Source: Enoplosus armatus (lineage: Eukaryota; Chordata; Actinopteri; Centrarchiformes; Enoplosidae). From it: a stretch of DNA of 64,000 nucleotides. The notes under the pieces were generated by a model. That model was given only the letters and a program-made list of their open reading frames with translations, made no database searches and was not told the origin of the DNA. Positions 13,801 to 27,175 of this stretch are shown piece by piece. The stretch is taken from contig NC_092183.1 in assembly GCF_043641665.1 (NCBI RefSeq), positions 21,147,501 to 21,211,500 on the forward strand. The letters run 5' to 3'. A program made the translations under genes and the position numbers. The first letter of the stretch is position 1, and every line of letters starts with the position of its first letter.

Positions 13801-14749
13801 TATCTAGAGGTCCTTGTCAGGTAAAAGTAAACACAGGTCAATTTAAAGCATTTTAACAAATTATTGATGCAGCTGTTTTTCTTAGACGGTGATTTTTGTG
13901 TTTAATTTGATCCAATTCTGATTTAACAAATAGATTCAAATAGACACAAGAGACTAGAGCATTCCTACCACAGTGGGTGAGATTATCCCTGGAGCCAGGA
14001 GGAGAGGCATTTCATCAATTGGAGATCAGGACTTTGTATTGATCTCGCAGCCAGTGCATGTTTGACATTACTGAAACACCCCTGTTTTGGTGACTCTTGG
14101 ATCTCAGTCAATCCCCATTTCCATAAAGCACAGAGGTGTGAGCTTGCTGCAGTGGCAGAAGTGAGAGGTTATGCTTCTTGTGCTCCAGAGGTAGTTTTTT
14201 CTCCTTTTTTTGTGTAATAGTTTGACCATATTGCACTATTGACAATGTCCTCAAATGCAGTGGATTTTCAGTCTTTTTTTTCTTTAGTTTTTGCTCTTGT
14301 GCTCTTTTCTTGACCCAAACCTGATTTTGTGGTGTACTATCAAAGCAAAGCAAACAAAATTGACCATTTCTAAATGCAAATGTCGTTCCACGTATGAAAG
14401 CAGCTTAATTCAGACTGTAATGTCTTCCTAAAGACATTATAGAATCAACGATGGAAGTTATTTTCCCATGCAGAGCATTTTATTGCCCACAAAGCAATTT
14501 TAGTGGTAATGTTTTTCCAACCACGTTTAGTCTGTTACAGCAGTACACTTTGTGAAATCTTTTTGCTCTAACTTGACATTTCGGTGCCACAACGCGCTTG
14601 AAATAGCCGAGAAAGGGCTGCCGATAGGAATCGTCATGAGCAGCAGCATTTAGTTCCATCTGCATCATGTCGACCCACAAGTCAGAGAGATGCACATTCA
14701 CACATACTGCTAGAGTCATGCATGGCTCTTGACGTCTCTCTACAGCTTA

Positions 14750-14751
<2 letters not shown>

Positions 14752-14784
<33 letters not shown>
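14752..14784 (+). repeat. (CA)n microsatellite
   Basis: An uninterrupted CA run of about 33 bases, passing into degenerate CCCGCACCCACAC. The histidine-threonine run in the frame crossing it is an artefact of the repeat. Confidence 0.95.
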
Positions 14785-14786
<2 letters not shown>

Positions 14787-15904
14787 GCACCCACACGCTG
14801 ACTCTTACATTCATTCCCAAAGAGTTGTGTGAAGCGAACATGTGTGGCAGTTACGTCCGACAGCAAAGTGAGGAAAGTGAGTTTTTTTTCCTTTTTTCTT
14901 CCAATGTGGAAATCAGAATAAATCCTTCATCATGAAGAAATGTTTGTCAGCAATTTAAGAGTCGGGCGGCTGGCAGTGGCTTTTTCCAACTCAGTGACAA
15001 TTACTGCAACAGATACTGGAAACCCATGACAAGGGCCCTAAAGCAGCCCCTAAAGCTTGTGTGTTGGCAAAAGGGCTCGCTGACACCCCATCATGTTCCT
15101 GTTAATGTACTTGAAAGATGCTGAATAGAGAGATTTTTCAGTCTCATGAATTCCGCTCATGGTTAACTGTGTTTTTATATTACTGCTGGTTACACTCACA
15201 GAAAGGCCCCTTCCAGTCGGTTATGAAAGCTCCAGTAAGATTGCAATAAGTGCAGCGAGGGCCACTTTATGGTGGAATACATTTTGTAGTAATAATTGTA
15301 GTTTTGCATAATTTACGGCACTTAATTATGTCCTGAATTTTTTAACTATAAGGACATGGAAAAACTGACTAGAGTGGTCAGACTGAGAAAGTGGAGAAAT
15401 GAAAATAAAGTTGAACTTCCTGACATCTCAAAATTACCTCCATTAATCATTGCTCATGTGGAAGCCAACAACCATGGGCTCTATTTACAGGAATCAATGG
15501 TGCAGGTTATCAGGTTCCTGAAAAACCTCAGCCGGCCCTCTCGACATGGTGGAGCAGCGGCAGGACACTGGACTCTGCTCAGACCGTTGAACTTCTCACC
15601 CTGTTATGCACAGTGAGCCCAGCCGCTCTGCGAAGTGTCAGTAATGACGGCGGCTTAAGTGTTCAGAACTGAGGGCAGGAGTAAAGATCAACCAGTGAAT
15701 CTGGAGCTTTGCTTTGCATCTCAGCTATTTCTTTACCTCAGTGTTGACTCAATATTTAGTCCTTCTAGTTGCCTTAACATAACCATTCCTTGCCCAATAT
15801 CACAAGAGGAACAATGCCATCTGATTCAGTGTTTGTCTGACACTGAACAAACACAACACAGTTCATTTTGCTGAGACTGTGTTTTGTATTATTATACTCT
15901 GAAA

Positions 15905-16060
15905 CTGACCTTAAAGCTGCATTAAACACTTTTTGACCACTAGGAGGCAGAAAACTCACAAACCCACAGAAACAAACCATGGCTGTGTCCGAAATGATTT
16001 CCTCGTTCACTCATTTATTGTTTATTGTTACGCTATACTTTTATTTCTTCTGAGGAATAT
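15905..16060 (+). repeat. Fragment of fish repeat (GACCACTAGGAGGCAGAAAA)
   Basis: TAAAGCTGCATTAAACACTT followed by TTTGACCACTAGGAGGCAGA and AAACTCACAAACCCACAGAA fits the end of a common perciform repeat related to the copies at 23030, 28529 and 26995. The inner end is not clear. Confidence 0.45.
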
Positions 16061-17540
16061 AACAACCAGTAATTTAAAAATTAAGACGTTTTTGGGATAT
16101 ATTTTTTGTGATTTGTGCTGATAATGTATTTTACCTTGATTATAAATCAAGTCCTATAATGCTTGTACATACAATGACGTCAGCATGGTGTAATCAATTT
16201 GGTGTCCTTATAAACCTTGCTATTCATATTAGACTCCTTTTGGACACAGCACGTGTTTTATTGTTTCATCAGCATAGCAGGCTGTTATGTCTACCGCGTT
16301 AGCAGACGGTTGCCTACTCACTCACCTACAAAAGCAGGAACAGGGCTGTATGAGGATCCCTTTAGAGTCCTCCTTCTCACCACTTGTAGGAATCAATCGA
16401 ATGCAATCTATAATTCTAAATATGGCTACAACAAATGTAATCACGCCTAGACTAGATGTATTTATAGATAAATGCTCCATGAAGACTCCCAACATTTGAT
16501 TGTTGTTTTAATGTTATGTTGTCTGATGTTATAGGGGCATCAGGAACTCATTTCTTGTATAGCGCTATATTCATCAACGTAGGTGTCAGCAGGGTTTGTG
16601 TTTGACTCAGTGTCGGATCCGTCGAGATAAGAACATTGCAGTAAAACAAAAACGAGGGAGCTACATCCACATTGCTGGTACTTTTTTTGTTGTCTATTTT
16701 CTCTCCATCCATTAACATGCAGCAGTTTAACAGCAGTAAAATCCCAAGTGGTGTACCTCATTATGTAAATAGCTGCCACACTGACTATTAACAAACAGTG
16801 CTTCTTGTTTTCAGTGATGAGCTATTCAGAACACACATGCCTACACATACATGTAAATGTCTAAGTGATATTCGACACCTCGCACAACTGTACATGGATC
16901 TCATCATAGATGCACAACACACCCACGCAGAAACCAAGCCAGGTGCATTGATGACTCCAAATCGCTCATACTGTAGGTGTGACTGGAAGTATGACTGCCT
17001 GTGTGTATATGTGTGTGTGTGTGCGGGTGCAGTAGACTGGAGGCCTGTCCACAGTTTTTTTCCTGCCTTCCACCCAATGCACACTGGGATTGGCTCCAGC
17101 CATTTGGACATGGATGAGACTTACAATGCAGTACAATGAAAACAGATGTTTACTGTCATTGTGTAAAGGTAGTGCTGTGCAAGCCAAGTGCATTTGCATG
17201 TTTAGAAGTGGGAAAAGTGGCAGCAATGTCATGTTTCTATATGGTTGCTGATAGTCTTTTTTTTTGTTTTGACAAATATAAATGTAATGTGGACAAACGG
17301 AATACAACCTTGATCGATGCATTATAAAATAGGTAAAAATAGGTTCATATTATACAGATGGAATAAATTATTTTGTGAGCATCATTAAAATATGAAACGT
17401 GCTGTAAAATGGAAGCCAAATGTCTGCACCATCTAACAAGGCTAAGAAGAAAGCGGCACTCCGCTATCTGTGTCCATCACCTCCTGTTGCCCAGCTCGAT
17501 CATGAAAGTGAAGTAACACACACGCAGAGGGCGGTATTCT

Positions 17541-17556
17541 TTTTTTTTTTTTTTTT
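17541..17556 (+). repeat. Poly-T tract
   Basis: A T run of about 16-17 bases within a non-coding stretch (17410-17850) that has a long chance frame but no recognisable domain. Confidence 0.8.
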
Positions 17557-17970
17557 AAAAAGCAGAAAAACATTGTACGTCATACTTAGCTGTGCGACCG
17601 CTGAACACTGTTGGCGGCGTTTGCTTGTTGTGAGAAAGTGCGAGCTCATGTCCTTGTCGATATACTGTCTCTTACCGGTTGCTCTGTGCTGGAGGGGGCT
17701 GGATCAAAGGATACAGCCTGAACCCCCCCATGTTTATGTCCTCCTGCTAACAGGAAACAGAAAAGACAGCAGAAGAGAGGCAACGACTTTGAATGTATTG
17801 AAAGAGACACATGGCTGTCTACTCTCACTTCCTCCCAGTGATAATTAATTGGCTATTAAATACATATTTGTAAATGTGCTAAACAGGCTAAGCTCATATT
17901 CTACATAACACAGCAATTTTGAATCGAAACCAAGACATTTATGTTGACGGCTTATAGTGAAATAAATTGA

Positions 17971-18286
17971 CAGCCATGCTAGCAGCTCTGTAAGGCTGTA
18001 CTTTGAGCTAAATGCTAATGTCAGCATGCTAACATGCTCAAATAGCACAAAACACAAGTGCAACTGAGGGTATTGGGAATGCCATTAGCTTTGCAGGTAT
18101 AAACCAAAGTAGGCTATCGGACAAATTTAATGTTGACCAGATGACGGAGGTAGACCGCGGATCAGTGATTAGGATTCCTCCTCTGGGGACCATGAATGTA
18201 GAAAATTGAATGGCAATCCATAGTTGTTCAGATACTTCGGTCGTGTGTAGACCGAACGACCGACATTGCCGTCCCTAGACTCATAC
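17971..18286 (+). repeat. Interspersed fish repeat (family B), + orientation
   Basis: Starts with CAGCCATGCTAGCAGCTCTG and carries TTTGAGCTAAATGCTAATGT, CAGCATGCTAACATGCTC, TCCTCTGGGGACCATGAATG and ATTGCCGTCCCTAGACTCAT, in the same order as the copy at 8316-8717. The middle portion is shortened. Confidence 0.75.
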
Positions 18287-19131
18287 CAGTAGCAAGGCAA
18301 AAAAATCTTATTAGCAACTACACAAAATGTTTCATCATTGACCCAAACACAGATAATTAGCTTGGTTTGACAAATGCAGCTACAAATACAATTAGCATCT
18401 CGACACAGCTCTGCTGATGTAATCCTGTTGTGACTTGACCGAACAAGCGGTTTTATGTGGACATGAGACAATCCTTAGACTTTGATCTTACAAATTGTGA
18501 CTTGAGAAAAGATGAGTCAGTTCACATCTTTTGTACTTTTCACCTTTGCTGATTATACTGTAGCTCGATGAGTGCCAAGACCACAGGGCTAATTAGTCTT
18601 TCTGAAGTGATTGATATCAAGGATGTAGAGACATGCCAAATGAGTAAAGCCTGTGATGACTCATGAGCCAGGATTGAGCCTTGAACTTCCTAGAATTGTT
18701 TCTGGAGTGCAGAGATGTCTGATTTCTCAGAATCCTTGATGACCAACAGGGCTTACTTCAATATGATGGCACATTGTGAGAATAATAGCATGTGTAGACG
18801 TTTGTGCCATGAACATAGTTATTTTGAGAATTATTCTCCCTCAAGAGAATCTGAAGGTTTCTGAGGTTTCTGAATTATTTTTTATATTTGTCCCTAGAAT
18901 AAGGTTGTTCTTATTTCTTTAAATAGAGACTTTCTTGCATTTGCCTGCATTTATTTTATCAATGCAAGTAAACCAAAAAGTTATTCATTCATTTATTTAT
19001 ATATACCAATTTTCAGAATTTGATTTAAGGGAATCAATTACAGTACTGCCACCAAAAAAAAACACATAAAAACACAACTTAATTTTTTCACTTTTCACAG
19101 CCGCACATGCTTCCAACAGAGGACACCAATA

Positions 19132-19181
19132 TATTTTGGTGACCCCATGACCTTTCCCCTAAAGCGCTACCATCAAGTCAA
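19132..19181 (-). repeat. Short family B fragment, reversed
   Basis: TTTGGTGACCCCATGACCTT followed by TCCCCTAAAGCGCTACCATC and AAGTCAA is the reverse complement of the TTGACCTGATGGTGGCGCTA to GGAAAAGTCAGATGATC part of family B, with substitutions. Only about 50 bases remain. Confidence 0.5.
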
Positions 19182-20030
19182 CCTTTGGCTTGGAAAAAAG
19201 AAAGGCTAACTTTATTTATCCAACACACAGTATTGACTATGATAGTAATTGTTAACTGGGGGAATCATTGGACCTTGTCAGAGATCTGCTCTCGGAGTTC
19301 TTGATGGATATCTGATTACTTGTTGGCTTAAAGGGAGGACGCGTCTCATCATTGATGATGCATCCTAAAGCAATGTAAATTATTTGTTTATGTGCTAATC
19401 GCTCATTTTACCCCTCTCCATTACATTTCAGCATTTAAAATAACACTGACTGGCCCAAGGGGGATACAAATTACAGCTCAAAATAAGAAAATCGTAACAC
19501 AAAGATTTGAAGAAAGGAATGCCATGGCATGTAACCCACACGGTAGCTGTAAGAAACGTGTTCGGGTATATTGTCCCTAAAGAATAGGTCAGCAACAGTA
19601 CATGGCTGCTGAAGCTTACCAACTGGAGAAGCTGGGATGTGTATTCTCATATATTTCCCTGTTAGATAGTTCTAAATGTGAGCAATGCCTAAGTTAGGCT
19701 ACAGGACAGGGTGTGTTGTTAACATATTGGGAATCCTCTTTAAGCAAATGTGTGTCCTTCATTTGTCGTTGTTTCATTGCTATAATTAGTTACTGCAGCC
19801 CTGGCTCTGAATGGAGCCCATTACAGGGTTACAGTCATGTTTCACCTCTGCGTGAATAATTTCATGAGTTTAACAAAATATTCAGCTTTGTCCGTTCTGA
19901 AGAAGTGTGTCGGGGACTCCACCTCTCCAAATGTTTGTTCTTGTTTCTTTCAAATGGTAACAATTTTAAAGCTTCGCCAATTCCTGTTTTTATATCAACT
20001 CTGTGTCAAAGGACTATGTGTAATATAAAA

Positions 20031-20280
20031 GGTGTCGCTTGTAATGACGAACCCGCAGATAACTATTACCTGACTCTGCAGTTCTCCTCAGCTCCCTGGA
20101 GTGTTTTAGCGACTTTCAGCTCATTGTTTAGCTTTTATGGCCCTCAACTTTAATGTTTTGGTTCACTGTAACTGCTCTCATCAACCTCATTTCCAGTCGC
20201 AGCAGTTTAGCTCTGATAAACCCACTCTACACTAGGTGTCCAGCACCAAACGACAGACAGACAAAGTTGCTAACGTATGG
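20031..20280 (-). repeat. Interspersed fish repeat (family A), reversed
   Basis: GACGAACCCGCAGATAACTA, CTGCAGTTCTCCTCAGCTCC, GTTCACTGTAACTGCTCTCA and CAGCACCAAACGACAGACAG match, in reverse, the + copy at 23030-23371 (GTCTGTCATTTGGTGCTG ... GAACTGCAGAGTTGGGTAAT ... GTGGGTTCATCA). This is a non-coding repeat. Confidence 0.7.
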
Positions 20281-21734
20281 CAATACTGTCAATTTTCCAC
20301 CATACTGTATACTAATGTTTCAGACACTACTCATTATTCGGCTTTGGATCTGGATAGGAATATCATGTGGTATTATGAATTGGAGGGAGTCTTGATTATC
20401 ATATGTGGCTTTAAGACATGAACGTGCCAACACATGTACAGTATAACATCTAGCTAGAACAGAAAGTGTCTCAGGTGACCTCCTGCAGGAATTGTGTGTT
20501 TTTACGTCTGCTTTCTTCAGAGTAAATCCCTATCCAGATATCATTGAATTGCTCAAGATACATGACAACAAAATTGAACTGGGTACATGTCAGAACAAGT
20601 GTCCTGTGTGGTCAATATGTTACTTTCACAGTCAGGACTGCATGGAGAAGATGACAGAGTAATTAAGGATATGCTCGGGTTGCCTCGGTGATAGCGCTGC
20701 AGGAAAGGTTGGGGTCATCAAAAGCAGCAGTTTCCTTTCTTTTTGCTTTGGGAACATTCGTATATACACAAAAAAACTTTTCATGTCAATGTAGTCATTA
20801 TTTTTTGAGAGAACAATCGCTTGGTAAGAGACAAACATAGGGATGGATCAAGGTGAACAAAGAAAAGTCAGCAGATCAAAGATTACTCTTTCATTCATTG
20901 TATCTTTATGTGATACACATTTGCTTTCATTTCCAGGTGCATGATGTGTCAGATAAACACACAAATGATCCCCTGTCTGTAGCTACGCAATTGTCTGTTA
21001 TATGATTTCCTAAAATCACTTATGTCAACAAAACATTTAATGAAAAAGAATCACAAGACCTGTTTTCATCTCTTCTGTCATCGCTCCTTCATTTTCATAG
21101 CTATTTATACTCTCCAATTTCCTCTTTTTTACCCTCTTTTTAACCCTTTTACTGGAGGTCTGAGGCATGCAATAAACATCTCAGAGGTCCTTGTTGCCTG
21201 GGTACATACTAACCATCTCATTGCCCCATAAAATGAGATCTGTGCCCTTATTTGTACCAAGGTCCGGTTGCTCCGTCTCTCCCACAATAAGAGAAAACGG
21301 CCACAAGGCTGGCAGATCTCGTCCATGGGCAAGAGGTTCAATTACTTCAGTTGTCATGGAGCAATAAATGACAAATTAAGTGGCTGGCACCGAACACTGC
21401 TTGAAGGAGGCTGTATCAGAATACTAATGTCAGCTGTGTCTGACAGTGGGTAAAGAGAGAGACGAGGGAAAAAAAGCCCCAAGTTCGGCAAAGGAAAAAC
21501 AGACAACTTTTTTTTCCCAGCAGGATATTTTCTCTACTCCTTGACCTCATTTCAGAATAATAAGGCCCGTGTGTGCCTTTGTTGCTTGGAAGATAGTACA
21601 GTGATGTTTTAATTGCAATTTAAAAGAACACCTTCTTGTTATTTATCGACACATTAAACAGCTGTGTGTATTGTTCAGTTGCATTTATTTAGATTAAGGC
21701 CTCTGTCTTGTTACATTTGGTAACACTTAAAATA

Positions 21735-22267
21735 CAGCACACGAAAATGTGAGTACTTACTGAGGAACAAGGGAGGAATGAATCTCTGTAATAATTATGA
21801 TGATGAGTTACTAGAGAATCGTTCATGATTAGTTCATAAGCATCTGTGAATCGGAATAACAGCCACTTTCTTCATTGGACTGAACTATTGAACTATTAAA
21901 GTCCAAGTAACGATCAGATAATCATGAAGTAACAAAGGACTACATGTAACTACGCAGCATGATGTACCACTTTACTCGGGGGTGCACAAACAGAGTAACT
22001 AATTATTAAGTAATTAGTAATGAATGAGTTGCTTCTAGTTCAGAACTAATCAGGAATGACTTGTGGTCATTACTTATGAACTAATCGTTACCTAATGATT
22101 CATTAATATAGCATCTCCCAGTCTGTTCTCTAGTAACTCATCATTATCTACTATATAGTTCACAATTAGTTATTCAGGAACTACTCTACACTAACGATTC
22201 ATTAATTGTCAGGTCGTTCCTGATTCGTTCCCCTCTAGTTCCTGAGTAACTACTCCCATTTTTGTGC
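21735..22267. mobile_element. Inverted-repeat MITE-like element
   Basis: The left end (from 21739: GCACACGAAAATGTGAGTAC, TTACTGAGGAACAAGGGAGG) is an imperfect inverted match to the right end (GTTCCTGATTCGTTCCCCTC, TAGTTCCTGAGTAACTACTC, CCATTTTTGTGC, ending about 22265). The interior is packed with TAATTAGT, GTTCATAA and GAACTAATC variants that also pair with each other. There is no open frame of transposase size, so it would be non-autonomous. Target duplications are not clear, and the superfamily is unassigned. Confidence 0.65.
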
Positions 22268-22555
22268 ATCTTATTGTCTTTTCAGCAGTCCATGAACTTT
22301 GCTTCTACAAAGTGGAACAGGCAGTGTAATCCTGTAATTAGTACAGTATGCACACAGAATCCAGACACTGGCTAATGAAAGTGCTCTGTCGTGCCACTTT
22401 TCATTACATTAAAAAGCTAAAAAATCTATAGCCACACTAGAAGCCCTGCGAGGCGTTAATGTTCATTTCACTCCAGAAAACAAAATCATTGGATGAAAAA
22501 TTGAGACATTTTGCTATTCTCAGATCCTTAACACTAATGGAACAGGATATGTATA

Positions 22556-22600
22556 TTTGTCCTGATGGTGGCACCACAGGAAACACCATGTTCATACCTA
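22556..22600 (+). repeat. Possible short family B fragment
   Basis: TTTGTCCTGATGGTGGCACC followed by ACAGGAAACACCATG resembles the GACCTGATGGTGGCGCTAGA segment of family B. It is short and could be chance. Confidence 0.3.
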
Positions 22601-23029
22601 AATCGAGGAGTTCTCCACATTGTCAGACTTAAAGTCACCATCAGACACAAGTTAGAACAGCGCTGTTGGCCTCCACCCACACCTTCCTCACATGCCTTGA
22701 CATGACCCGCCAGCTTGGACTAACGGTCAAGTGTGGTTTTATATGATGGGCAGTGTTAGCTAGTTCCCCTAAATCACATTTAATTGTATCATAAATGTAT
22801 GTACTGTATATGCCCCCGTCATTAAAAATGTTCTAATGTTTTACAGGAAGAGAAAAGAGAGGGATTTTGATCTAAATAATATTTTAAAATGTAATTAAAA
22901 AAGATTGCATTTATAGATTTTTGAGCACTTGCTGCAGAACAAGCACTGACATATTATCACCTTATAAAGTTGTTGTGGTCTGCAAACAACGTTATAACTC
23001 AAATAAACTTCGGAGGAAAATATCTGTCT

Positions 23030-23372
23030 CGTTAGCTTTAAGAGTCAGCTAGTAGCTAACTGTGTTAGTCTGTCATTTGGTGCTGTGCAGGTGGAGGACA
23101 GTGGATTTATCAGAGTTGGGTTTTTTTGCTGAAAACAGCTGCCTGCTGCTGTTGAAAATTAGGTTAATGAGACTGAACCGAAACAATGTATTTACAGACT
23201 GTAAAACCAAAACAATGAGGTGAAAGAGGCTAAAACGCCTCGCAGAGCTGAGGGGAACTGCAGAGTTGGGTAATATCTGTCTGTGGGTTCATCACTATGA
23301 GCAACTCCTTTCAATTTGCACATGCTCATTTGATCCACTGTTAATCTGAGAAAATTGACCAGTGCAGCTTTA
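23030..23372 (+). repeat. Interspersed fish repeat (family A), + orientation
   Basis: Runs from about CTCGTTAGCTTTAAGAGTCA through GTCATTTGGTGCTGTGCAGG, GAAAACAGCTGCCTGC, GCAGAGCTGAGGGGAACTGC and GTGGGTTCATCACTATGAGC to AGTGCAGCTTTAA. The same ordered motifs occur at 28529-28873 and reversed at 20031-20280 and 55590-55742. Confidence 0.72.
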
Positions 23373-24719
23373 ACTCAACTTTTGGTCTAAAGGCTTGGTC
23401 AGACTTAAGACAGGACCAACAAATCGGCCAACCAATTCTGCCACCCTTGCTGTCACGCCACTAGCATGGCTAAAAATAAGGATTTCAAACCAGATCAGCG
23501 TTGGAAGTTAGAGTTAATGTGATTGAGCCTAGTAGATTAATAGTCAACCCATAATCTGCTTGACGTTTATTCCCCACTGTGAGCACCACTAAATAATCAA
23601 ACTGAGATCAAACCAAACCACGAGATCTTATAATCAATTACATTTACGGTCTCCAATCCTGCTGGGCTTAAAGAACAGATGCAGGGTTGTGCTTTCCCAA
23701 AAAAGCAGAAACTGGTCTTATATCGCTGCAGGGTACAGACAGACCCCACTGGCATCTTTTACGCCTCCCTATCCTTCATCATATCTGTGAATTTAAATGC
23801 ATGTTGTTCAGAAAACATCGAGGTTGCTGACCTCCTCTCCCCCTGTTCCCATCCTTCTCTCCACTTGTTTTTCTTGTGTGATTTATTAGTGTACATTCTG
23901 CTGGGTACATTGCACCCTATTCAGCAGACAGACAGTGTAACAGAGTCATGCTGCAGCAGTTTTGTCAGGGTAACAAAACGTTTGCACCAGGACTGTGAAC
24001 TTACATCCTCAAGGTGACCTCCAGGGAGATCCTGTCAGGCTAGTGAAGGTGACAGCTGAGCACCTAAAGTACGCCGCGCACACGGGGAATGTTCTGCAGT
24101 GAAATGAAGGAAGGCGTCACGCGGATGAGATTCATTCATCTTAATAAAGTTGACCATCAAGCTGATGTGGCTGCAGAGCTGCTAGTTAGACAGAGGAGGA
24201 AATGCAAGGAGACAGAGAGAGTAGAGGAGAGAAGCAGACAGAGCTGTGGGAAAGGCTTCTCACTCGTAAACACAATGTTCTTTTCCCAGCATCAGTCCTC
24301 TGAATAGAACAGTACCTGTCTACCTGTTGGCAACGTCCTGGCAGAAAAGCTCGTTTTGTAGAACTCCTGCAAAGCACATTTTAATTTGACTCTCAAATTC
24401 CTGGTAGCACAATTATTCTTCTAAGTGAAAATCTGTCACATGTTCATATAAATACATTGGCTGACATACTGTTGCACAACAGTGATTCAAGGTATAGTCA
24501 CTTCTTGAAGGCTGTTTTGAACACCCACTGTCTGTAAAGTCTTTCCCATGAGATACCTTCTGCCACACGTGGAATGACGCATTTAACTGGGCAGTTAGCA
24601 CAAGCAGGGATCAAACAAGGAAAATGGCACCACCCACAGAAGCTCAAGTTTAATCATCTTAAACAGAAAATACAAGGAAAAAGATGTCACTGTCTGATTG
24701 ACAAGTGGTCTTATGCAAT

Positions 24720-24739
24720 AAAAAAAAAAAAAAAAAAAA
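24720..24739 (+). repeat. A20 homopolymer
   Basis: Twenty A residues in intron 2. There is no clear retroposed body upstream, so it is recorded as a simple repeat. Confidence 0.9.
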
Positions 24740-25017
24740 GCCACAGCAGTGACTTGTGCAGAATGCCAATATGGTTTCTCCCAAGTGTTTTTTTACAAGA
24801 GTGATGGCGTGGAAAAAAGGTGCACTGAAATGCCTCTTACTTCCTCATCTAACCAGCTTCTTCCTTCCCTGTAATATTTAAGACTGATCTCACAAAAAAA
24901 GTACCAAACATGTCTCTCAAAGTAGACTAGTAGTAGATTTTTGAGTTTTGACTAGCTACTTTCACAATAAAAGCCTTTCAGGTGCTTGCCACTGGTGAAA
25001 GCTTTTAAGGCATGGAG

Positions 25018-25036
25018 AGCAGCAGCAGCAGCAGCA
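25018..25036 (+). repeat. Short (AGC)n run
   Basis: Six AGC units (AGCAGCAGCAGCAGCAGC) in intron 2. It is not part of any supportable reading frame. Confidence 0.85.
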
Positions 25037-26994
25037 CAAAATGTTCAGGTTGCATCAACAATAGAGTACGGTGGCGTAAATATAGGCAGCGCCGTTCAGT
25101 TCACCTGCGCACAGGCCCGTGGGGGTGTTTTGCTTGTTTCGTGACTCAAGTTGGTGCTTGACTAGCATGTATTTTATTATTTTTGACAGTCATGTACCAA
25201 GGCAAGGAGAAATAATAACATAGTTTTATCATAGCGCTGTCAGTAGCATGGTCCTTTAGACCTGTGGAGGATCATAATGCTTATAATATTCCAGCAGTCT
25301 TAAAATTGGTGTGTTTTTTTTGCCACACAGCCTCACAGTCTGGATGGATTATGTGTGGTCTTTGTAATTTATTGTCTTTGTGATTTTATTTACTACATTA
25401 AAACCATGGAAGCAAATCTGTCTCACCTAGATTTTGAAATTTAAAAGAAATTTCATGCAATGAATATTTTTTTGCGTTGAAATTATGTACAACCTACTCA
25501 AAGCTCAAAAACGGTGTTTTCTCTCTCGCCCATTGCATGACCTCACACGCTGAGCAGGTGAAAACGGTTTGGTACAGTGGAGATCGGAGACGTCATGCGA
25601 TGGTGAAGCACAGTTATCCGCTGCACTAGGGGTGCAACTGCAAGCAAGGACAGCGTGGTTAAAGTGTCCTTCTGTATACCAGGCCTGTGGGAAACTGGCA
25701 TGAGCACCACCAATGATGCCAAATTAAAACAAAAACTATAAATCTTGCAGATCAGTTCCATGGTGATGACAGTTTGAGACTACTTAAAGCGGAGCGACAC
25801 AGTTTCATCAACACCACTTCCTTTGTTTGATCGGGAGAAGAATGACAAGATAATGTATGGCTCCATGCAGCAGCTATTGTATCGCAGCACTGGCCTCACG
25901 CCATTTGGTATATTATCCTTCTGCAATATTCAGATCTCATCACAGCAGATGAATCTGTGCCGGGCCTTGGCCCTTAATATCCACCCAATCCTCCTAGCGC
26001 AGATCGTTCCTCTGTGGAAATATCACGGGAGGCCAACAGCTGGCTGCAGTTCATCTCTTGTCGCCTCACATTTTCAGCCACATTGATATTAGACAAGTCT
26101 CTTTAAGTTCAGAGGCAGTTTGAGACTGTAGCACTTAAGCAGATGGCCGTCCTCTTGGCCTCTTTTGACGGAAGCAAACAGAATAGGGATAAACCAGATC
26201 TGGGTTTTTTTTTTCCTGCAGTTCATTGTCTTGAATATTTCAATCAGGAAATGTTGGCTCTTCAACCAATCACGAGGAGAGTGATCAAATCTGCTTGTGT
26301 GTGCTTGTGCCTGTTTCTATGTGATTTCTGGTCAATATCCTTAAAGATTTAATATCAGAGTAGAAACTAAAGGGGATAGTCACGTAATGACAGAGCACAT
26401 AAAATATCATGTGGCATACGCACACGCAGTCTTCCACAGCATTAAGAGTTAGACATACAGCCCATTCTTTAGAGTTATCACCATGGAAACTGGACAGGAG
26501 TGAAAAGCCTGTTCTGCTGTGGATGGAGAAATGGCACAACGGCATTCTGGGTCCTACACTGTGACATTTACATGCAATGGTTTAGCACATGTGTATGAAC
26601 GTAATCTGTCAACTCCTCGGAAATGCAAAATGCATACATTCTTTTTCCTTCTGTTGCATTTGTTGCTTTGCTCTGACCGCTGTAGCGCCGGTTCAACCTG
26701 AGTCGTTAGAAAGGGTTAGGAACGTATCAGAAACAAATGTGACAGGGATGGCAGTAATGAAAATTAAATGAAAAGTCATCAGCAACACTGTTCAGTTACA
26801 CATCAGTAGCCAAAGTAGTTCTCATGTTGCCTCAATTCTGAGCTCTCAGCCGGTTGCATGACTGGATTAAAGTTAAAGGTATTACATCAGTTCTTTCATG
26901 CTTCAGAAAGTCAGCTTTTTCAGTACATCGTTAAAGATATAGAAAGAATACAATTATAGAAATTCCCTGTATTTGAGTAATACGTTGTGTCTGA

Positions 26995-27175
26995 TATGGA
27001 CAGAAACCGGACTCCAAGTAAATGCTGATGTTGCTCCACATCTGCTGGATGTGTAAAAACAACTGTTAACAAGCTAGCCATATCGACTTTATGAGACGAT
27101 GTTAATTTGTGTTTTCAGCTTGTTTCCTGTGCCTCCAAGTGGCCAAAGAAATCAGTTAATGCAGGTTTAACTAGT
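26995..27175 (-). repeat. Fish repeat related to family A, reversed
   Basis: TGCTCCACATCTGCTGGATG, AACAACTGTTAACAAGCTAG and GCCTCCAAGTGGCCAAAGAA, then CAGTTAATGCAGGTTTAA, form a set that I recall from abundant perciform repeats. Its end pairs in reverse with the start of the family A copy at 28529 (AACCTACAATAACTGATTTT). Confidence 0.55.

Noticed and set aside
16798..17322. Overlapping 107-118-codon frames on both strands
   Set aside because: They overlap each other, have low-complexity His-Thr or Cys-Val runs, and no recognisable motif.
17420..17848. 142-codon + frame, the second longest after the real gene
   Set aside because: It has a phenylalanine run from a poly-T tract, no signal, domain or splice context, and lies next to a family B repeat.
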